A DNA stretch of 64,000 nt from Nocardiopsis sp. FR4 (GCF_009830945.1 NZ_VWVV01000009.1:124001-188000); one strand, 5' to 3'; positions 22,737 through 32,793 are shown, counted from the first letter of the stretch. Notes: generated by a model not told the origin, from the sequence alone. Made by a program: numbers and translations.

Positions 22737-23162
22737 TCAGTTCTGGATGACCTCGCGCAGCTGCGAGCGCAGCTGCGGCGTGAGCACGTGTGCGACGTTC
22801 TCCACGAGCTTGGTCATCTGGAAGCCGATGATCTTGAGCTCGCTGCCGGGGGCGGTCAGGACCGCCATGCAGGAACCGTCGCTGATCGCCATGATGAACA
22901 GGTGCCCGTGGTTGAAGCGTACGAGCAGCTGCTCGCACTCACCCCGCTGGAAGAGGCTCGCCCCGCCCACGGCCAGGCTGTGCAGGCCGCTGGCGATGGC
23001 CGCGAGCTGCTCGGCGTGCTCCTCGGGGAAGTCGCTGGAGTGGGTCAGCACCAGACCGTCGGAGGAGACCACCACGGCGTGCTCGACACCGCGCACGTCC
23101 CGGACGAACCGGTCGATGAGCCAGGAGAAGTTCTCAACACTGTCGTTCACGGATTCAGTCAT
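22737..23162 (-). CDS. cvnB: Roadblock/LC7 domain protein (CvnB)
   Basis: The 141-residue protein is a single roadblock/LC7 domain: FSWLIDRFVRDVRGVEHAVVVSSDGL at the start, then LAAIASGLHSLA and a beta-rich second half with GHLFIMAISDGSCMAVL. Roadblock proteins act as regulators of Ras-like GTPases, here the CvnD product. It sits between the kinase-like gene (106-base gap) and cvnC (43-base gap), which is the canonical conservon order. Confidence 0.93.
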   Translation of the reverse strand: MTESVNDSVENFSWLIDRFVRDVRGVEHAVVVSSDGLVLTHSSDFPEEHAEQLAAIASGLHSLAVGGASLFQRGECEQLLVRFNHGHLFIMAISDGSCMAVLTAPGSELKIIGFQMTKLVENVAHVLTPQLRSQLREVIQN

Positions 23163-23268
23163 CGCTGTGCCTTACCTGCCTGGGCGGAGTGTCGTGTTCG
23201 CTGGGGGATGCGGGGCACGCCGGGAGGGGGAGTGCCCGAAACCGAGGTCGTCGTGTGCGGTGCGGAGG

Positions 23269-26088
23269 TCACTTCTGACCGTCCTCCGGGGAGTCGCTTC
23301 CCTCTCGGGCCTCGCGCTCACCGTCGAAGAAGTCGCCGAGTTCGTCGCGGATCTGCTGCGCCCGCGCCTCCCCGGTCAGCTTGGGCGGGGTGTCCTCGCG
23401 CGCCTTGGGCGGCTCGCCGCCGCCCTGGCCGGGGCGCGGCATCGCGCGCAGCGGAGAGCCGTGCGGGGTGGCGCTGCGCCGGGGCAGGCCAGCCGCGGTG
23501 ACCGCGGAGGTGCCGCTCGCGGACGGCTTGCCCGGGGAAGGCCTGGCCGAGCCGTTGACTGGGGGACGGCGGGGGGGACCGCCGGCCTGTGGCGGGGCGG
23601 CGGGGGCGGACGGACCGGCCGACGCGCTCATCGGGACGGTCGACGTGCGGGCCTGGCCGGGGGTTCGCGGAGTGGCCACGCGCAGCAGCTCCTTGGGGAT
23701 GATCGTGTAGGCGCTCACCCCTCGGAAGGAGCGTGATTCGAGCCGGGTCTCCAGTCCGTGCTTCTTGGCGATCCTGCTGGCGACGTACAGGCCCATGTGG
23801 CGGGGCACGTCGTCGTCCAGGACGGGCTCGCCGCTCAGGCGCTCGTTGAGTTCGGCGAGCTGGGCCTCGGGGATGCCCACGCCCTCGTCCTCCACCACGA
23901 TCATGAGGCGGCCGTCGCTCAGCTCCTGGGCGCTGACCACGACCTGGGAGTGCTCGGGCGAGTTGGCGGTGGCGTTGTCCAGCAGCTCGGCGAGCAGGTG
24001 GCTGATGTCGTCGGCGGCCATACCGGTGATGGAGGTCTGCGGGATCTTGCCCAGCCGGACCCTGGGGTAGTCCTTGATCTCGGAGCTGGCGGCTCGGGCC
24101 ACGTCCAGCAGCGGCACGATCTCGTCGTGGGCGTCGGACTCGCCGCCGTCGTGCCCGGTGAGGACCAGGAAGTTCTCGCCGTTGCGCCGCATGCGGGTGG
24201 CGAAGTTGTCGATCTGGAAGAGCTTGTCGAGCAGGTCGGGGTCCTTGGCGTCGGTCTCCAGCTCCTCGACCATCTCCAGGAGGGCGTCCACCAGGGACAG
24301 GTCGCGCATGGCCAGACCCGCCAGGGCCTCGGTGAGCAGGCCGTGGTGGCCGGCCTCGGAGGCGGCCTCCGCCACCGACCGGGCGGCGGCCTGGAGGGCG
24401 GCCTCGTCGGCGGCGGTCCCGGTGTCCGGGGCCTGCGCGGCCGGCCGCGCGTCGGGCTCGGCCTCCGCCCGCGGCTCCGCGTCCCGCTCGGCGGTCTCCG
24501 CCGCGGGAGCGTCCCCCTCGGTCTCCTCCTCGCGCTCGGAGCGGGGCAGGGCCCGCTCCCCGCGCGCGTCCGCGGTGGGCTCGGAGTGCTCGGCGAACAG
24601 CGTACTGGCCGACTCGGCGCTGATGACCTGCGGCTGCTGCCCGGCGGTGAGCACGATGACGTGCTGCACGGGCTGGCCGTAGGGGTTGTACTGGCCCGGG
24701 TAGAAGACCGGCTGCCCGTGGAGGACGTAGCCCGGGGGCTGGTAGGGCGCCGGGTAGGGGCTCTGGTAGGCGACCACCGGCGGGTAGGGCGCCGGGTAGG
24801 GCGCCGGGTAGGGCGCCGGCTGCGGAGCGTAGCCGTGCTGGGCCTGCGGGTGGGGCGGGTAGCCGCCGTGCTGCTGCGGCCCGGGCGCGTACCCGTCGGG
24901 GCGGGGGGCCGGGGGCCGCTGCTGCTCCTGCCAGTGGGCCGGCTGGCCGTAGGGAGCGCCGGGGGCCTGCTGGTAGGGGCCGCCGTGCGCGGCGTAGGGG
25001 TCGTGGGCGGCACCCGGCTGCGGGGCGTACCCGTACTGGCCCTGGACCGGGGCGGGAGCCTGCTGGTACGGCTGGTGGCCCTGGTAGGCCGCGGGCGCCT
25101 GGGGCACGGAGCCGTTCCAGGCGGGCGCCTGCGGAGACGGGGGGTGGGGCGCGGGTTCGTGGGGTGCTCCGCCGGAGGGTTCGGTCGGCGGGGCGGGCTC
25201 GGCGGGGTGTGTCGCCGTCCACCCCGCGGGCGACGGTGCCTGTGCGGTCTGGGGCTCCTGCTCGGCCCGCGGCTCCCGCGGGGCGGAGGGGGCCTGGGGC
25301 GCCGCCGGCTCCGGAGAGGGCTCCCCGCGGCGTTCGGCCGACTCGGAGCGGTGATCGGCCCGGGGTGCGCCGGCGTCCGGGGCCCGGTCCCGCGAGGGCT
25401 CGGCCGGAGGGGTTCCGTCGGATCCGGCCCGCGGTGCGGAGGGCTTCTCGCGCGGGGCCTCGTGCCGCGCAGAGGAGGTCCGCGCGACCTCGGACCGCTG
25501 GGGTCGGGCCGCCGCGGAGGGCCGCGTCGCGGCGGCGGAGGACTCGGATGGCTCCGGGTGTTCGGAGGGGGTGTCAGTCATGGTGTCCGTGGTGGCGGGG
25601 ATGTGCGGCGCGGTGCGGGGTTCGGGCTCGTTCAGGCCGGCCCCGCGCCACTGGCCGACCGGGGTGGCGCCGGTGTCGACGTCGTCGACGCTGACCCGGC
25701 GCGTGGTGTAGGGGTTGGGGACGTTCACCCTGGCGGAGGGGCGGTAGCCGTTCTCGGCGGAGCCGGAGAAGGGCCCGGTGGCCGGCGGCGAGGGGTCACC
25801 GCCGCGTGCCGCGGTACTGGGCTCGGAGGCGTCACCGGCCGTGTGCTGGCCGCCTTCCCGTTCCGAGCTGCGGCCGGGTTCCTGCGAATGCGGATGCACG
25901 GGATGATGCACGGGATTTCCTTGCTCGGTCTCCGGTGAGGGGGGTTCGTGGGCCCTGACCATACGTGAGATGGCCCGGCGGAACACGCCCTCTCGTCTGG
26001 TTCCTTGCCCGTCCTCCGCCGATGGTGTGGGTTGGCCTCCGCGCGGCTGCGCGGAGGAAGTGTCTCGCGGCGACGGCGCCTCTGCCAC
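23269..26088 (-). CDS. cvnA: Conservon sensor-kinase-like ATPase (CvnA) with long Pro-rich N-terminus
   Basis: I choose GTG 26088 because GAGGAG lies eight bases before it; upstream in-frame codons up to 26457 read like non-coding sequence. The resulting 939-residue protein has a ~570-residue N-terminal part rich in Pro, Ala, Gln, Glu and Tyr, including repeated PAPY units and YAPQP-like stretches. Then comes the kinase core: FATRMRRNGENFLVL (dimerisation region), the N box ELLDNATANSP near residue 700, the G1 box DEGVGIP and MGLYVASRIAKKHG. The last ~170 residues are again disordered. CvnA proteins usually carry membrane segments and an outside sensing domain; I see none here, so this one is probably cytoplasmic. 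It is first in the operon with cvnBCD. Confidence 0.88.
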   Translation of the reverse strand: MAEAPSPRDTSSAQPRGGQPTPSAEDGQGTRREGVFRRAISRMVRAHEPPSPETEQGNPVHHPVHPHSQEPGRSSEREGGQHTAGDASEPSTAARGGDPSPPATGPFSGSAENGYRPSARVNVPNPYTTRRVSVDDVDTGATPVGQWRGAGLNEPEPRTAPHIPATTDTMTDTPSEHPEPSESSAAATRPSAAARPQRSEVARTSSARHEAPREKPSAPRAGSDGTPPAEPSRDRAPDAGAPRADHRSESAERRGEPSPEPAAPQAPSAPREPRAEQEPQTAQAPSPAGWTATHPAEPAPPTEPSGGAPHEPAPHPPSPQAPAWNGSVPQAPAAYQGHQPYQQAPAPVQGQYGYAPQPGAAHDPYAAHGGPYQQAPGAPYGQPAHWQEQQRPPAPRPDGYAPGPQQHGGYPPHPQAQHGYAPQPAPYPAPYPAPYPPVVAYQSPYPAPYQPPGYVLHGQPVFYPGQYNPYGQPVQHVIVLTAGQQPQVISAESASTLFAEHSEPTADARGERALPRSEREEETEGDAPAAETAERDAEPRAEAEPDARPAAQAPDTGTAADEAALQAAARSVAEAASEAGHHGLLTEALAGLAMRDLSLVDALLEMVEELETDAKDPDLLDKLFQIDNFATRMRRNGENFLVLTGHDGGESDAHDEIVPLLDVARAASSEIKDYPRVRLGKIPQTSITGMAADDISHLLAELLDNATANSPEHSQVVVSAQELSDGRLMIVVEDEGVGIPEAQLAELNERLSGEPVLDDDVPRHMGLYVASRIAKKHGLETRLESRSFRGVSAYTIIPKELLRVATPRTPGQARTSTVPMSASAGPSAPAAPPQAGGPPRRPPVNGSARPSPGKPSASGTSAVTAAGLPRRSATPHGSPLRAMPRPGQGGGEPPKAREDTPPKLTGEARAQQIRDELGDFFDGEREAREGSDSPEDGQK

Positions 26089-26529
26089 AATCTCGTCTCC
26101 TCGCGTCAGGTGGGCGAATCGGCGGTGGTCCCGCACCACCGCCCTGACCTGGGAGATGGCCGCCTCGGGGACCGCGGCGGGGACCCGTGGCAGCCGGGCG
26201 CCCCGTTCGCCGGGGGAACGCCGTGACGGGGACGCTGTCGCCCCCGCTCGTGCGGGAGGCGGACGGGTACGGCGCCCATCCGGCGACAAGTATCCACGAC
26301 CCCGCACAATTCCTGTACTTCCACCGAGAACCGTCGTTCGGTTCGTCAGACTAACAAAGGTCGGCGGGCTTGGCAGACGAATCGGGGAAGCACCGGAAAT
26401 GCCTCCCCGGCAACGGCTCTGACGTGCGCGGACAGCGGTGGGGCGGCACCTCGGCACCGGCTGTTTTTGTGAGATTTATGGGGTCGTGTCTGTTTCCGGT
26501 CTGGTGTCAGCAACCCCGCCGGAGGGGTG

Positions 26530-27774
26530 TCACACATCCAGCCCGATCTGTCCGGCACGTGCGTTGACCAGCGCGGACATGTTTCCGGGGGGCTGTGTGT
26601 TGTCGAAGATCCGCTGGTGCGCCTCACCGATCCGGTCGAACTCCACGATCTCCGTCACACACGGGTCCAGTTGGCCGCCCGCGACGAGGCCGATCACCAT
26701 ACGGCACTGCGACAGGGAGGCGAAGTGGGACCCCTGCAGGCGCTTGAGCCGCATCCACAGGAACCGCAGGTCGATGTCGGCCCGGAAGCCCGAGGTGGCG
26801 CCGCACAGGACGACCATGCCCCCGTTGTCGCACAGGTACAGCGAGGTGGGCAGGGTGTCGGCGCCGGTGTGCTCGAAGACGATCCGGGGCGAGCGCCGCT
26901 CCCCCAGCTCCGCCCAGAACCGCTTGCCGAAGGCGCGCACACCGTGCATCCACTCGGCGTGGGCCCGGGTGTCCCGCTCGTCGGGGACCCGGCCCCAGTG
27001 GTCGAACTCGGTGCGCAGGATCGTGCCGACGGCGCCCAGTCCGCGGCAGACCTCGGCCTTGGCCTCGGTGGAGACCACGGCGACCGGTTTGCCGCCCACC
27101 TGGCGTGCCAGCTGGATGGCCGCGGTGCCCAGCCCCCCGGCCCCGCCCCAGACCAACACGGGGTCGCCCGGACGGACCACGTGGGGTTCCCAGCCGAACA
27201 GCTGCCGGTAGGCGGTGGCCGCGCTCACGATGAAGCCGGCCGCCACGTCCCAGGGCAGCTTCCCGGGTTTGGGATGGCACTGGAAGTCCCGGATCAGGGA
27301 GAACTGACCGAAGGAACCGAAGTTGCTCTCGTAGCCCCACGCGCGCATGCTCCGCGAGGCGACGGGGTCGAGGCCCATCCGGACGTCCTCGGCGCCCTCG
27401 TCCCACTGCCCCGGGGAGAGGATGACGTGGTCGCCGACCTCCACGCCGCGCACGCCCTCGCCCACGGCCCAGACCACGCCGGAGCCGTCGGAACCGCCGA
27501 TGTGGTAGTCCTCCTCGGCACCTGCCTTCTGGCGCGCGGCGATGACGTCGGCGGGGCGCCCCTGTGCGGCCCAGACGTTGTTGTAGTTGATGCCCGCGGC
27601 CATGGTGTACACGAGCACGTGCCCGGGCTGGAGCCGGGGCACCGGGACGATCTCCCGGGCGAAGGCGTCGAGGGGCCGGCCGTAGCGCTCGCGCCGGATG
27701 GTGAAGGCGTGCATGCGCGCGGGGACGTGGCCCCGAGGGGGTATCTCGCCGAGGTCGTACAGGTCCTTGTACAT
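26530..27774 (-). CDS. Crotonyl-CoA carboxylase/reductase-like MDR enzyme
   Basis: The 414-residue protein is a zinc-independent medium-chain reductase related to crotonyl-CoA carboxylase/reductases, which reductively carboxylate enoyl-CoA esters to alkylmalonyl-CoA PKS extenders. Visible features are INYNNVW, YHIGGSDGSG, WGYESNFGSFGQF, the NADPH loop WGGAGGLGTAAIQ and RLQGSHFAS. Against the primary enzymes as I remember them, three of the four CO2-pocket residues are kept (Asn in NYN, the Glu after WGY, the His in GSHF) and Phe is replaced by Tyr. It is ~30 residues shorter than the usual ~445. The ATG at 27774 follows AAGGAAG. Its place near the PKS suggests extender supply, but it could be another enoyl-CoA reductase. 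Confidence 0.78.
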   Translation of the reverse strand: MYKDLYDLGEIPPRGHVPARMHAFTIRRERYGRPLDAFAREIVPVPRLQPGHVLVYTMAAGINYNNVWAAQGRPADVIAARQKAGAEEDYHIGGSDGSGVVWAVGEGVRGVEVGDHVILSPGQWDEGAEDVRMGLDPVASRSMRAWGYESNFGSFGQFSLIRDFQCHPKPGKLPWDVAAGFIVSAATAYRQLFGWEPHVVRPGDPVLVWGGAGGLGTAAIQLARQVGGKPVAVVSTEAKAEVCRGLGAVGTILRTEFDHWGRVPDERDTRAHAEWMHGVRAFGKRFWAELGERRSPRIVFEHTGADTLPTSLYLCDNGGMVVLCGATSGFRADIDLRFLWMRLKRLQGSHFASLSQCRMVIGLVAGGQLDPCVTEIVEFDRIGEAHQRIFDNTQPPGNMSALVNARAGQIGLDV

Positions 27775-28197
27775 GGGTTCTTCCTTCCGGCGACCGGGGT
27801 GGGGATGCCGCGCGGAACCAGTGGCCGTGCAGGCGCACACGTGCGCCCGGAGGGGCGGGTGCCCGCGCGAAGAAGTGGAGTGAGGGCTGTCCGAATTCGG
27901 AATCGGGGGGAGGCCGGGGTCCGGCACCGGTCCGGCCCGGGTCCCCCGCCTTCCCGGCACGGGGAGCCGGGGCGCGGGAAGCGGGAGGGCGGAGTTCGCC
28001 CCCCGTCCCTTCCGGAGTGCGTTCGGGTCGTGTTACGTCGAAGCCGGAATTCTCTTCCACACCGCCCTGAACTGGTAGTACATTGCCTTTCGCCCTTTTC
28101 AGGCCGGACACGAGATTTCAGTGGGACACGATGAAGACGAACCAGGAAACGACCGCCCGCGCCTTTGTCCAGGGACGAAAGTCCCGGAAAACGACAC
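27775..28197. other. Intergenic region upstream of the carboxylase/reductase gene
   Basis: No gene is supported here. The part from about 28050 to 28280 is richer in A and T than its surroundings and should contain the promoter for the leftward carboxylase/reductase gene and the degraded 3' end of the binding-protein pseudogene. Several open frames crossing it on both strands are shadows of neighbours. Confidence 0.4.
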
Positions 28198-29867
28198 TCA
28201 TCCCACGAAGCCACGACACTCGCTTGTGAAGCTTCGAGAGCTATATTCCCACACAAATCCCTTAAAGGAAGGAAAACCGACAGAAAAGAACACACGCGCA
28301 CACGCGTCGGGGACGCGACCCCCGGTCGCGCCCCCGCACACCGCCGCGGCCCGGCCCTCCGGACCGCCCCCGCTACTCCACGCCCTCAGGTCGCCCTGGA
28401 TCAGCGCGAGCATGACGTGGTTGTCCCGGTAGATCTGGTTGCGCGCCGCCGGGTGGTCCTCGTCGAAGGAGGCCACGCGCACCCCCTCCAGGGCCGGGGC
28501 CAGGTACGTGTACGTCCGGATCGGAATGCGCGGCAGCAGCTCGTTGAAGACGATCGCCATCGTCTTCAGCGCCTCGGTCTGCTCCTCCTCCGTGGGCGCC
28601 GTCTTGGCGGTCTCCACGAGCGCGACCAGGTCCACCCTCCCCCGGCTGGGGCTGTCCACCTCCAGGTCGAAGGACTGCCCGGGGGTGTCGCCGGTGCCGG
28701 CGTTCCCCACGAGGTAGTTCATCTGGAAGGGGCCCCAGTAGCTGGGGATCTCGGGGTCGCCCCAGTGGCGCACGGCCACCTCGAAGTCACCGGCGGCCCA
28801 GATGCCCCAGGGGTTGTCCGCGGGCACGTTGCGCGCGGTGGTCCTGACCCCGAAGTCGTTCCGGGCCTCCTCGGCCTGGGTGGCGGTCAGCTCGAAGTCC
28901 CCCAGCCCGCGACGCCGATGATCTCGTAACTCGCCTCCTCCCCCTCCGGGGTGTGCCAGACCCCGCCCTCCTTCGTCCAGCCCGCCTCCTCCAGGAGCTC
29001 GGTGGCCCGCTCCATATCCTGGTCGTAGGTGTCGAACCCCTCCAGCTCCTCGGCGGTGAAGATCTGCTCGGCCTGCAGGTCCACCAGCCCGGCGTAGTAC
29101 TTCACCGGGTCGTAGGCCTCACCCCGCGCCACCCGGCCGATCTGGTCCCCGTCCAGGACGTGCTTGAGCGCCTTGCGCGCCCGGGGGTCCCTCAGCTCCG
29201 GCTTGGCCCTGAAGTTGAACATCAGCCCCCGGCCGTCGTAGCCGGGGTGCTCGCCCCAGCGGAACCCCTCCACGGTCTGGAAGGCCTGCTGGTCGGCGGC
29301 GGAGGTGGCCAGGGGCGAGTAGTCGACCTCGCCCTGCTGGACCAGCAGGGCGGCCTGGCGGTTGTCGCCCCTGTGGACGACCACCTCGTCGAAGGCCACC
29401 TCGGTGCCCTGGTAGCCGCTCTCCTCGCGCACCAGGGTGATCCGCGCGTCCGAGGTCCGGGCGCGGTCGAAGGTGTAGGGGCCGCTGGTGATGATCTCCT
29501 CGGGGGAGAACTCGATGAACTCGGCGTTGAACTCGGTGTGCTCGTCGTCGCCCTCCCACGCGCTGCCCTCCAGGAGCAGGTGGTCCCACTCGTGGGTCTC
29601 CCAGTTGTAGAACGCCCCGGCGGGCAGGGAGAGGTCGGCGTAGACCGAGTTCATCAGCAGCGCGCCGTCCTCGACCGCGACGTTGCGCGTCTGGGCGTCC
29701 AGGTCGAAGCCGAAGACGCCGGTGAACCGGGTGGTGCCGCCCGGGGCCGCGTCGCCGCCCGCGCAGGACGAGAGCAGCCCGGCTCCGGCGGCTCCCGCGG
29801 CGCCGAGGCCGACCGCGCGCAGCGGCTTCCTGCGGCTGAGGTGGCCGGGGTGGGGGGTGGGGGTCAT
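28198..29867 (-). pseudogene. Dipeptide ABC transporter substrate-binding lipoprotein, frameshifted
   Basis: The 5' part from ATG 29867 encodes a lipoprotein signal (LLSSCAGG) and a solute-binding fold: SGPYTF, GLMFNF and KALKHVLDGDQIG. The frame breaks at 28903-28907, where a run of five G leads to a stop. One extra G would restore GWGDFELTATQ and join the 3' part (NPWGIWAAGDFEVAVRHWGDPE, later ELLPRIPIRTY). The segment between the start of the mature protein and SGPYTF is also much shorter than in the family, which suggests an internal deletion, and the extreme C-terminus is abnormal. It is the last gene of a decaying transporter operon. Confidence 0.85.
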
Positions 29868-30942
29868 TGTCGCTTCCTTTCCAGGTGGACGGCGAGCAGT
29901 CCGAGGCAGAGCACGACCAGGCCGAGGCCGACCGTGACGGTGCTGATGGCGGACTCCGCCGTGCCGGAGGGGGTGAGTGCGGCCGTGCAGGCGCTGGTCA
30001 GGGTGAGGAAGGCCCCGGTGAGGACACCGAAGCGGCCGACGAGGAGGAGCACCCCGGGGGCGTCGCCCCCACGCCGGGCGGGCCGCCGGGCAGCGGTTCG
30101 GGGACGCGCAGGCCGCCGCGGACCGGGGGCACCGAGGAGATCAGCGCCGAGGTGTAGGGGTGCCGGGGCGGTGGAAGATGTCGCGGGTGGCGCCGGTCTC
30201 CACCAGGCGCCCGGCGTACATGGTCCCGACGCGGTCGGCGAGTTCGGCGGCCAGGCCCAGGTCGTGGGTGATGAAGACCATCGCGAAGCGCAGCTCCTCG
30301 CGCAGCTCGGCCAGGCGCTCGACGACGGAGCGCTGGGTGAGCACGTCCAGCGCCGTGGTGGGCTCGTCCAGGATGAGCAGCTGGGGCCGCAGGGCCAGGG
30401 CGAGCGCGATGAGGGTGCGCTGGCGCATCCCCCGGAGAGCTCGTGCGGGAAGGCGTCCAGCACGCGGGCGGGGTCGAGCCGCACCGTCCGCAGCAGTTCG
30501 GCGGATTCCTCCGGCAGCTCACCGCGCGGGCGGCGGGCGGGGGCGTGCGCGCGGAAGGTGTCGAGGAAGTGGTCGCGTATCCGCGGCACGGGGTTGAAGG
30601 CGTTCATGGCGCCCTGGAAGACCATGGCGGCCTCGTTCCAACGGAAGCGGCGCAGGTCCTCGCGGGCCAGGGTGCGCACGTCGACGAGGTGGCCGTCCTT
30701 GCAGCGGAAGAGGACCTGTCCGGCGGAGACGACCCCGGTGCGCGGCAGGAGCCGGAGCAGTCCCAGGCCCAGGGTGGTCTTTCCGCAGCCGGACTCCCCC
30801 ACCGGGGGCATGGACTGGCCGGGGTGGAGGTCGAAGGAGACGTCGTGCACCGCCGTCACCCGGCTCCGGCGCCCGGTGCGGTAGCCGACGTCGACGCCGC
30901 GGACGGAGAGCAGCGGTCCGGTGGTCGGGGGTGGTCGGTCAT
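29864..30942 (-). pseudogene. Dipeptide ABC transporter ATP-binding protein, three frameshifts
   Basis: The ATG at 30942 lies just past the permease stop. The protein is recognisable only by changing frame three times, each time by restoring one lost G or C in a short run: near 30927 (to give PLLSVRGVDVGYRTG), near 30430 (between LSGG and MRQRTL of the ABC signature) and near 30150 (HRPG to HPYTSALISS). Walker A (GESGCGKTT) and Walker B (LLILDEPTTALD) survive. The C-terminus lacks the usual cysteine-containing end and runs into an unrelated hydrophobic stretch. It once energised the neighbouring permeases; now it should be non-functional. Confidence 0.85.
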
Positions 30943-30949
30943 GGCGGGC

Positions 30950-31677
30950 TCACCTGTCCCGGAGTCGTGGGTTGAGGGCCTGCTCCAGGGAGCGGGTCAT
31001 GGTGACCAGGCCGATCTGGAAGAGCATGATCATGGCCATCGGCGCGACGAGGAAGGGCGCGGCCCGGGGCAGCAGGAACGCGTTGTTGTCCCACGCCTGC
31101 TGGATCATCAGGCCCCAGTTGTCGGCGGTGCTGGGCAGCAGTCCGGGCAGGTACATGCCGACCACCGCGTAGATCGCGTTGGTGACGGCGATGATGAAGT
31201 TGACGAAGACGTAGCCCGCCATGTTGGGCAGCACCTCGACGAGGAGGATGCGCGCGGTGCCCAGGTCCTGGAGCCGGGCGGTCTCGACGAACTCGCGCTC
31301 GCGCAGGCTGAGCACCCGCGCGCGGATGGAGCGCATGAGGTAGGGCCAGGTGACCAGGCCGATGGTGAGCGAGACCACCATCGGCGAGGACGTGCGGTAG
31401 AACGACGCGACGACCAGCATCAGCACGATGAAGGGGATGGCCATCGTGATGTCGGTGATCTGGAGCAGCAGGTGGTCCGCCCGGCCGCGGACGTACCCGG
31501 CGACGCCGCCCAGGACCACCGCGATGACGACGGTGACCAGGGCGGCGGTGGCGCCGACCGTGATGGGTTCGCGTCCGCCCAGTACGAGCTGGACGAAGGT
31601 GTCCTTGCCCTCGTGGTTGGTGCCGAGCCAGTGCTCGGCGCTCGCCGGGCCCCAGATCGCGGTGACGTCCGTGGGAC
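30950..31677 (-). pseudogene. Dipeptide ABC transporter permease (DppC-like), N-terminus deleted
   Basis: The readable part begins directly after the upstream permease stop at PTDVTAIWGPASAEHWLGTNHEGKD and runs through several membrane helices to LEQALNPRLRDR. In DppC-type permeases this segment is preceded by a cytoplasmic tail and a first membrane helix of about 50 residues; here both are missing and no start codon is present at the junction. This looks like a deletion that fused the end of one permease gene to the middle of the next. The EAA-loop region (VETARLQDLGTARIL) is intact. Confidence 0.82.
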
Positions 31678-32757
31678 CTACTTCCGGATGCGGGGGTCGA
31701 GGCGGCTGTAGGGCAGGTCGGCGACCAGGTTGGCGGCCACCACGCACGAGGTGATGATCACGAGCAGGCCCTGCAGGAGCGGGTAGTCGCGGTAGTTGAC
31801 GGCGTCCAGCAGCAGGCCGCCGACGCCCTTGTAGGCCAGGACCTGCTCGACGAAGATCGCGCCGCCGACGAGCGTGCCGAAGGAGGTGGCGATCTGGGCG
31901 ACCAGGGGCAGGACCGCGTTGCGCCCGACGTGGGAGACGGCGACGCGCCGGTCGGGCAGGCCCCGGGCGCGTGCGACGGTGACGTAGTCCTCGCCCGGGA
32001 CCTCGGTGGTGGAGGCCTTCATGACGAGCATCCACGTGCCGGTGATGGCGAGCACGTACGTGAGGATCGGCAGCGCCGCGTGGTAGAGGGCGTCGCCCAC
32101 GAACTCGGCGGTCAGGCCCGGTTCCACGTCCGGGCTGACCGTGCCGCGCAGGTCGATGGGGTTGGACCAGCCCAGGTACATGCCGCCGCCCACCACCAGG
32201 ACCATGGCGATGAGGTAGTCGGGCACGGCGCCCAGGACTGAGGCGAGCACGCTGAGCAGGTGGTCCAGGAAGCGGTCGCGGCGGTAGGCCATCACCATGC
32301 CCAGGGCCAGACCGAGGCCGACCGCGATGACGGTGTCCGCGCCGATGCTGAACAGCGTCCAGGACAGGTAGGCGCCGACGGCCTCCGTGACGCTCCGGCC
32401 CGGCCGGTCGATGGTCATGCCCATGTCGAGGGTGACCAGGCCGACGAGGAAGTCCCACCACTGCTGGTACAGCGGGGCGCCGGGATCGTAGGCCAGGGAG
32501 TCGGCCGCGATGGCGCGGGCCTCCTCGATCGTCATACCGCCCTGGGTGAGGCGTCCGGCCATCACGTCGACGGGGTCGCCGGGCATGGCCCGGCCGAGGA
32601 AGAAGGTGGTGTTGGCGACGACGAACACCACGACGACGGCCTTGCGGGCCCTGACCAGGGCGTGGTGGCGCCACAGGTGCAGCGGGGGGACGTCGGCGCG
32701 CGCCGGGGGGACGTCGGCCCGCGGCGGCGGCGGGGAGGCCGCGATGTCGGTGGCCAC
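31678..32757 (-). CDS. Dipeptide ABC transporter permease (DppB-like)
   Basis: This 359-residue inner-membrane permease appears complete: an N-terminal helix (VVVVFVVANTTFFLGRAMPGDPVD), the DppB-type loop, further helices, the EAA motif region (VTVARARGLPDRRVAVSHVGRNAVLPL) and the end SRLDPRIRK. I choose GTG 32757 because AAGGAG lies just before it; an ATG further upstream would add an unlikely extension. It is the first gene of the transporter operon, 36 bases from a strong palindrome. Because the remaining transporter genes are broken, it probably no longer works in transport. Confidence 0.88.
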   Translation of the reverse strand: MATDIAASPPPPRADVPPARADVPPLHLWRHHALVRARKAVVVVFVVANTTFFLGRAMPGDPVDVMAGRLTQGGMTIEEARAIAADSLAYDPGAPLYQQWWDFLVGLVTLDMGMTIDRPGRSVTEAVGAYLSWTLFSIGADTVIAVGLGLALGMVMAYRRDRFLDHLLSVLASVLGAVPDYLIAMVLVVGGGMYLGWSNPIDLRGTVSPDVEPGLTAEFVGDALYHAALPILTYVLAITGTWMLVMKASTTEVPGEDYVTVARARGLPDRRVAVSHVGRNAVLPLVAQIATSFGTLVGGAIFVEQVLAYKGVGGLLLDAVNYRDYPLLQGLLVIITSCVVAANLVADLPYSRLDPRIRK

Positions 32758-32793
32758 GGGGCTCCTTGGGGGGTGGGACAGGAGGACCATGTT

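Noticed and set aside
26089-26457. In-frame extension of the conservon kinase gene to 26457
   Set aside because: The added residues are low-complexity and Arg-rich with no ribosome site, while GTG 26088 has GAGGAG at the right distance.
28198-30942. Treating the four frameshifts as sequencing errors and annotating intact transporter genes
   Set aside because: The same locus also has a permease without its N-terminus and a shortened binding protein, and homopolymers elsewhere in the window are intact. Error cannot be fully excluded without reads.
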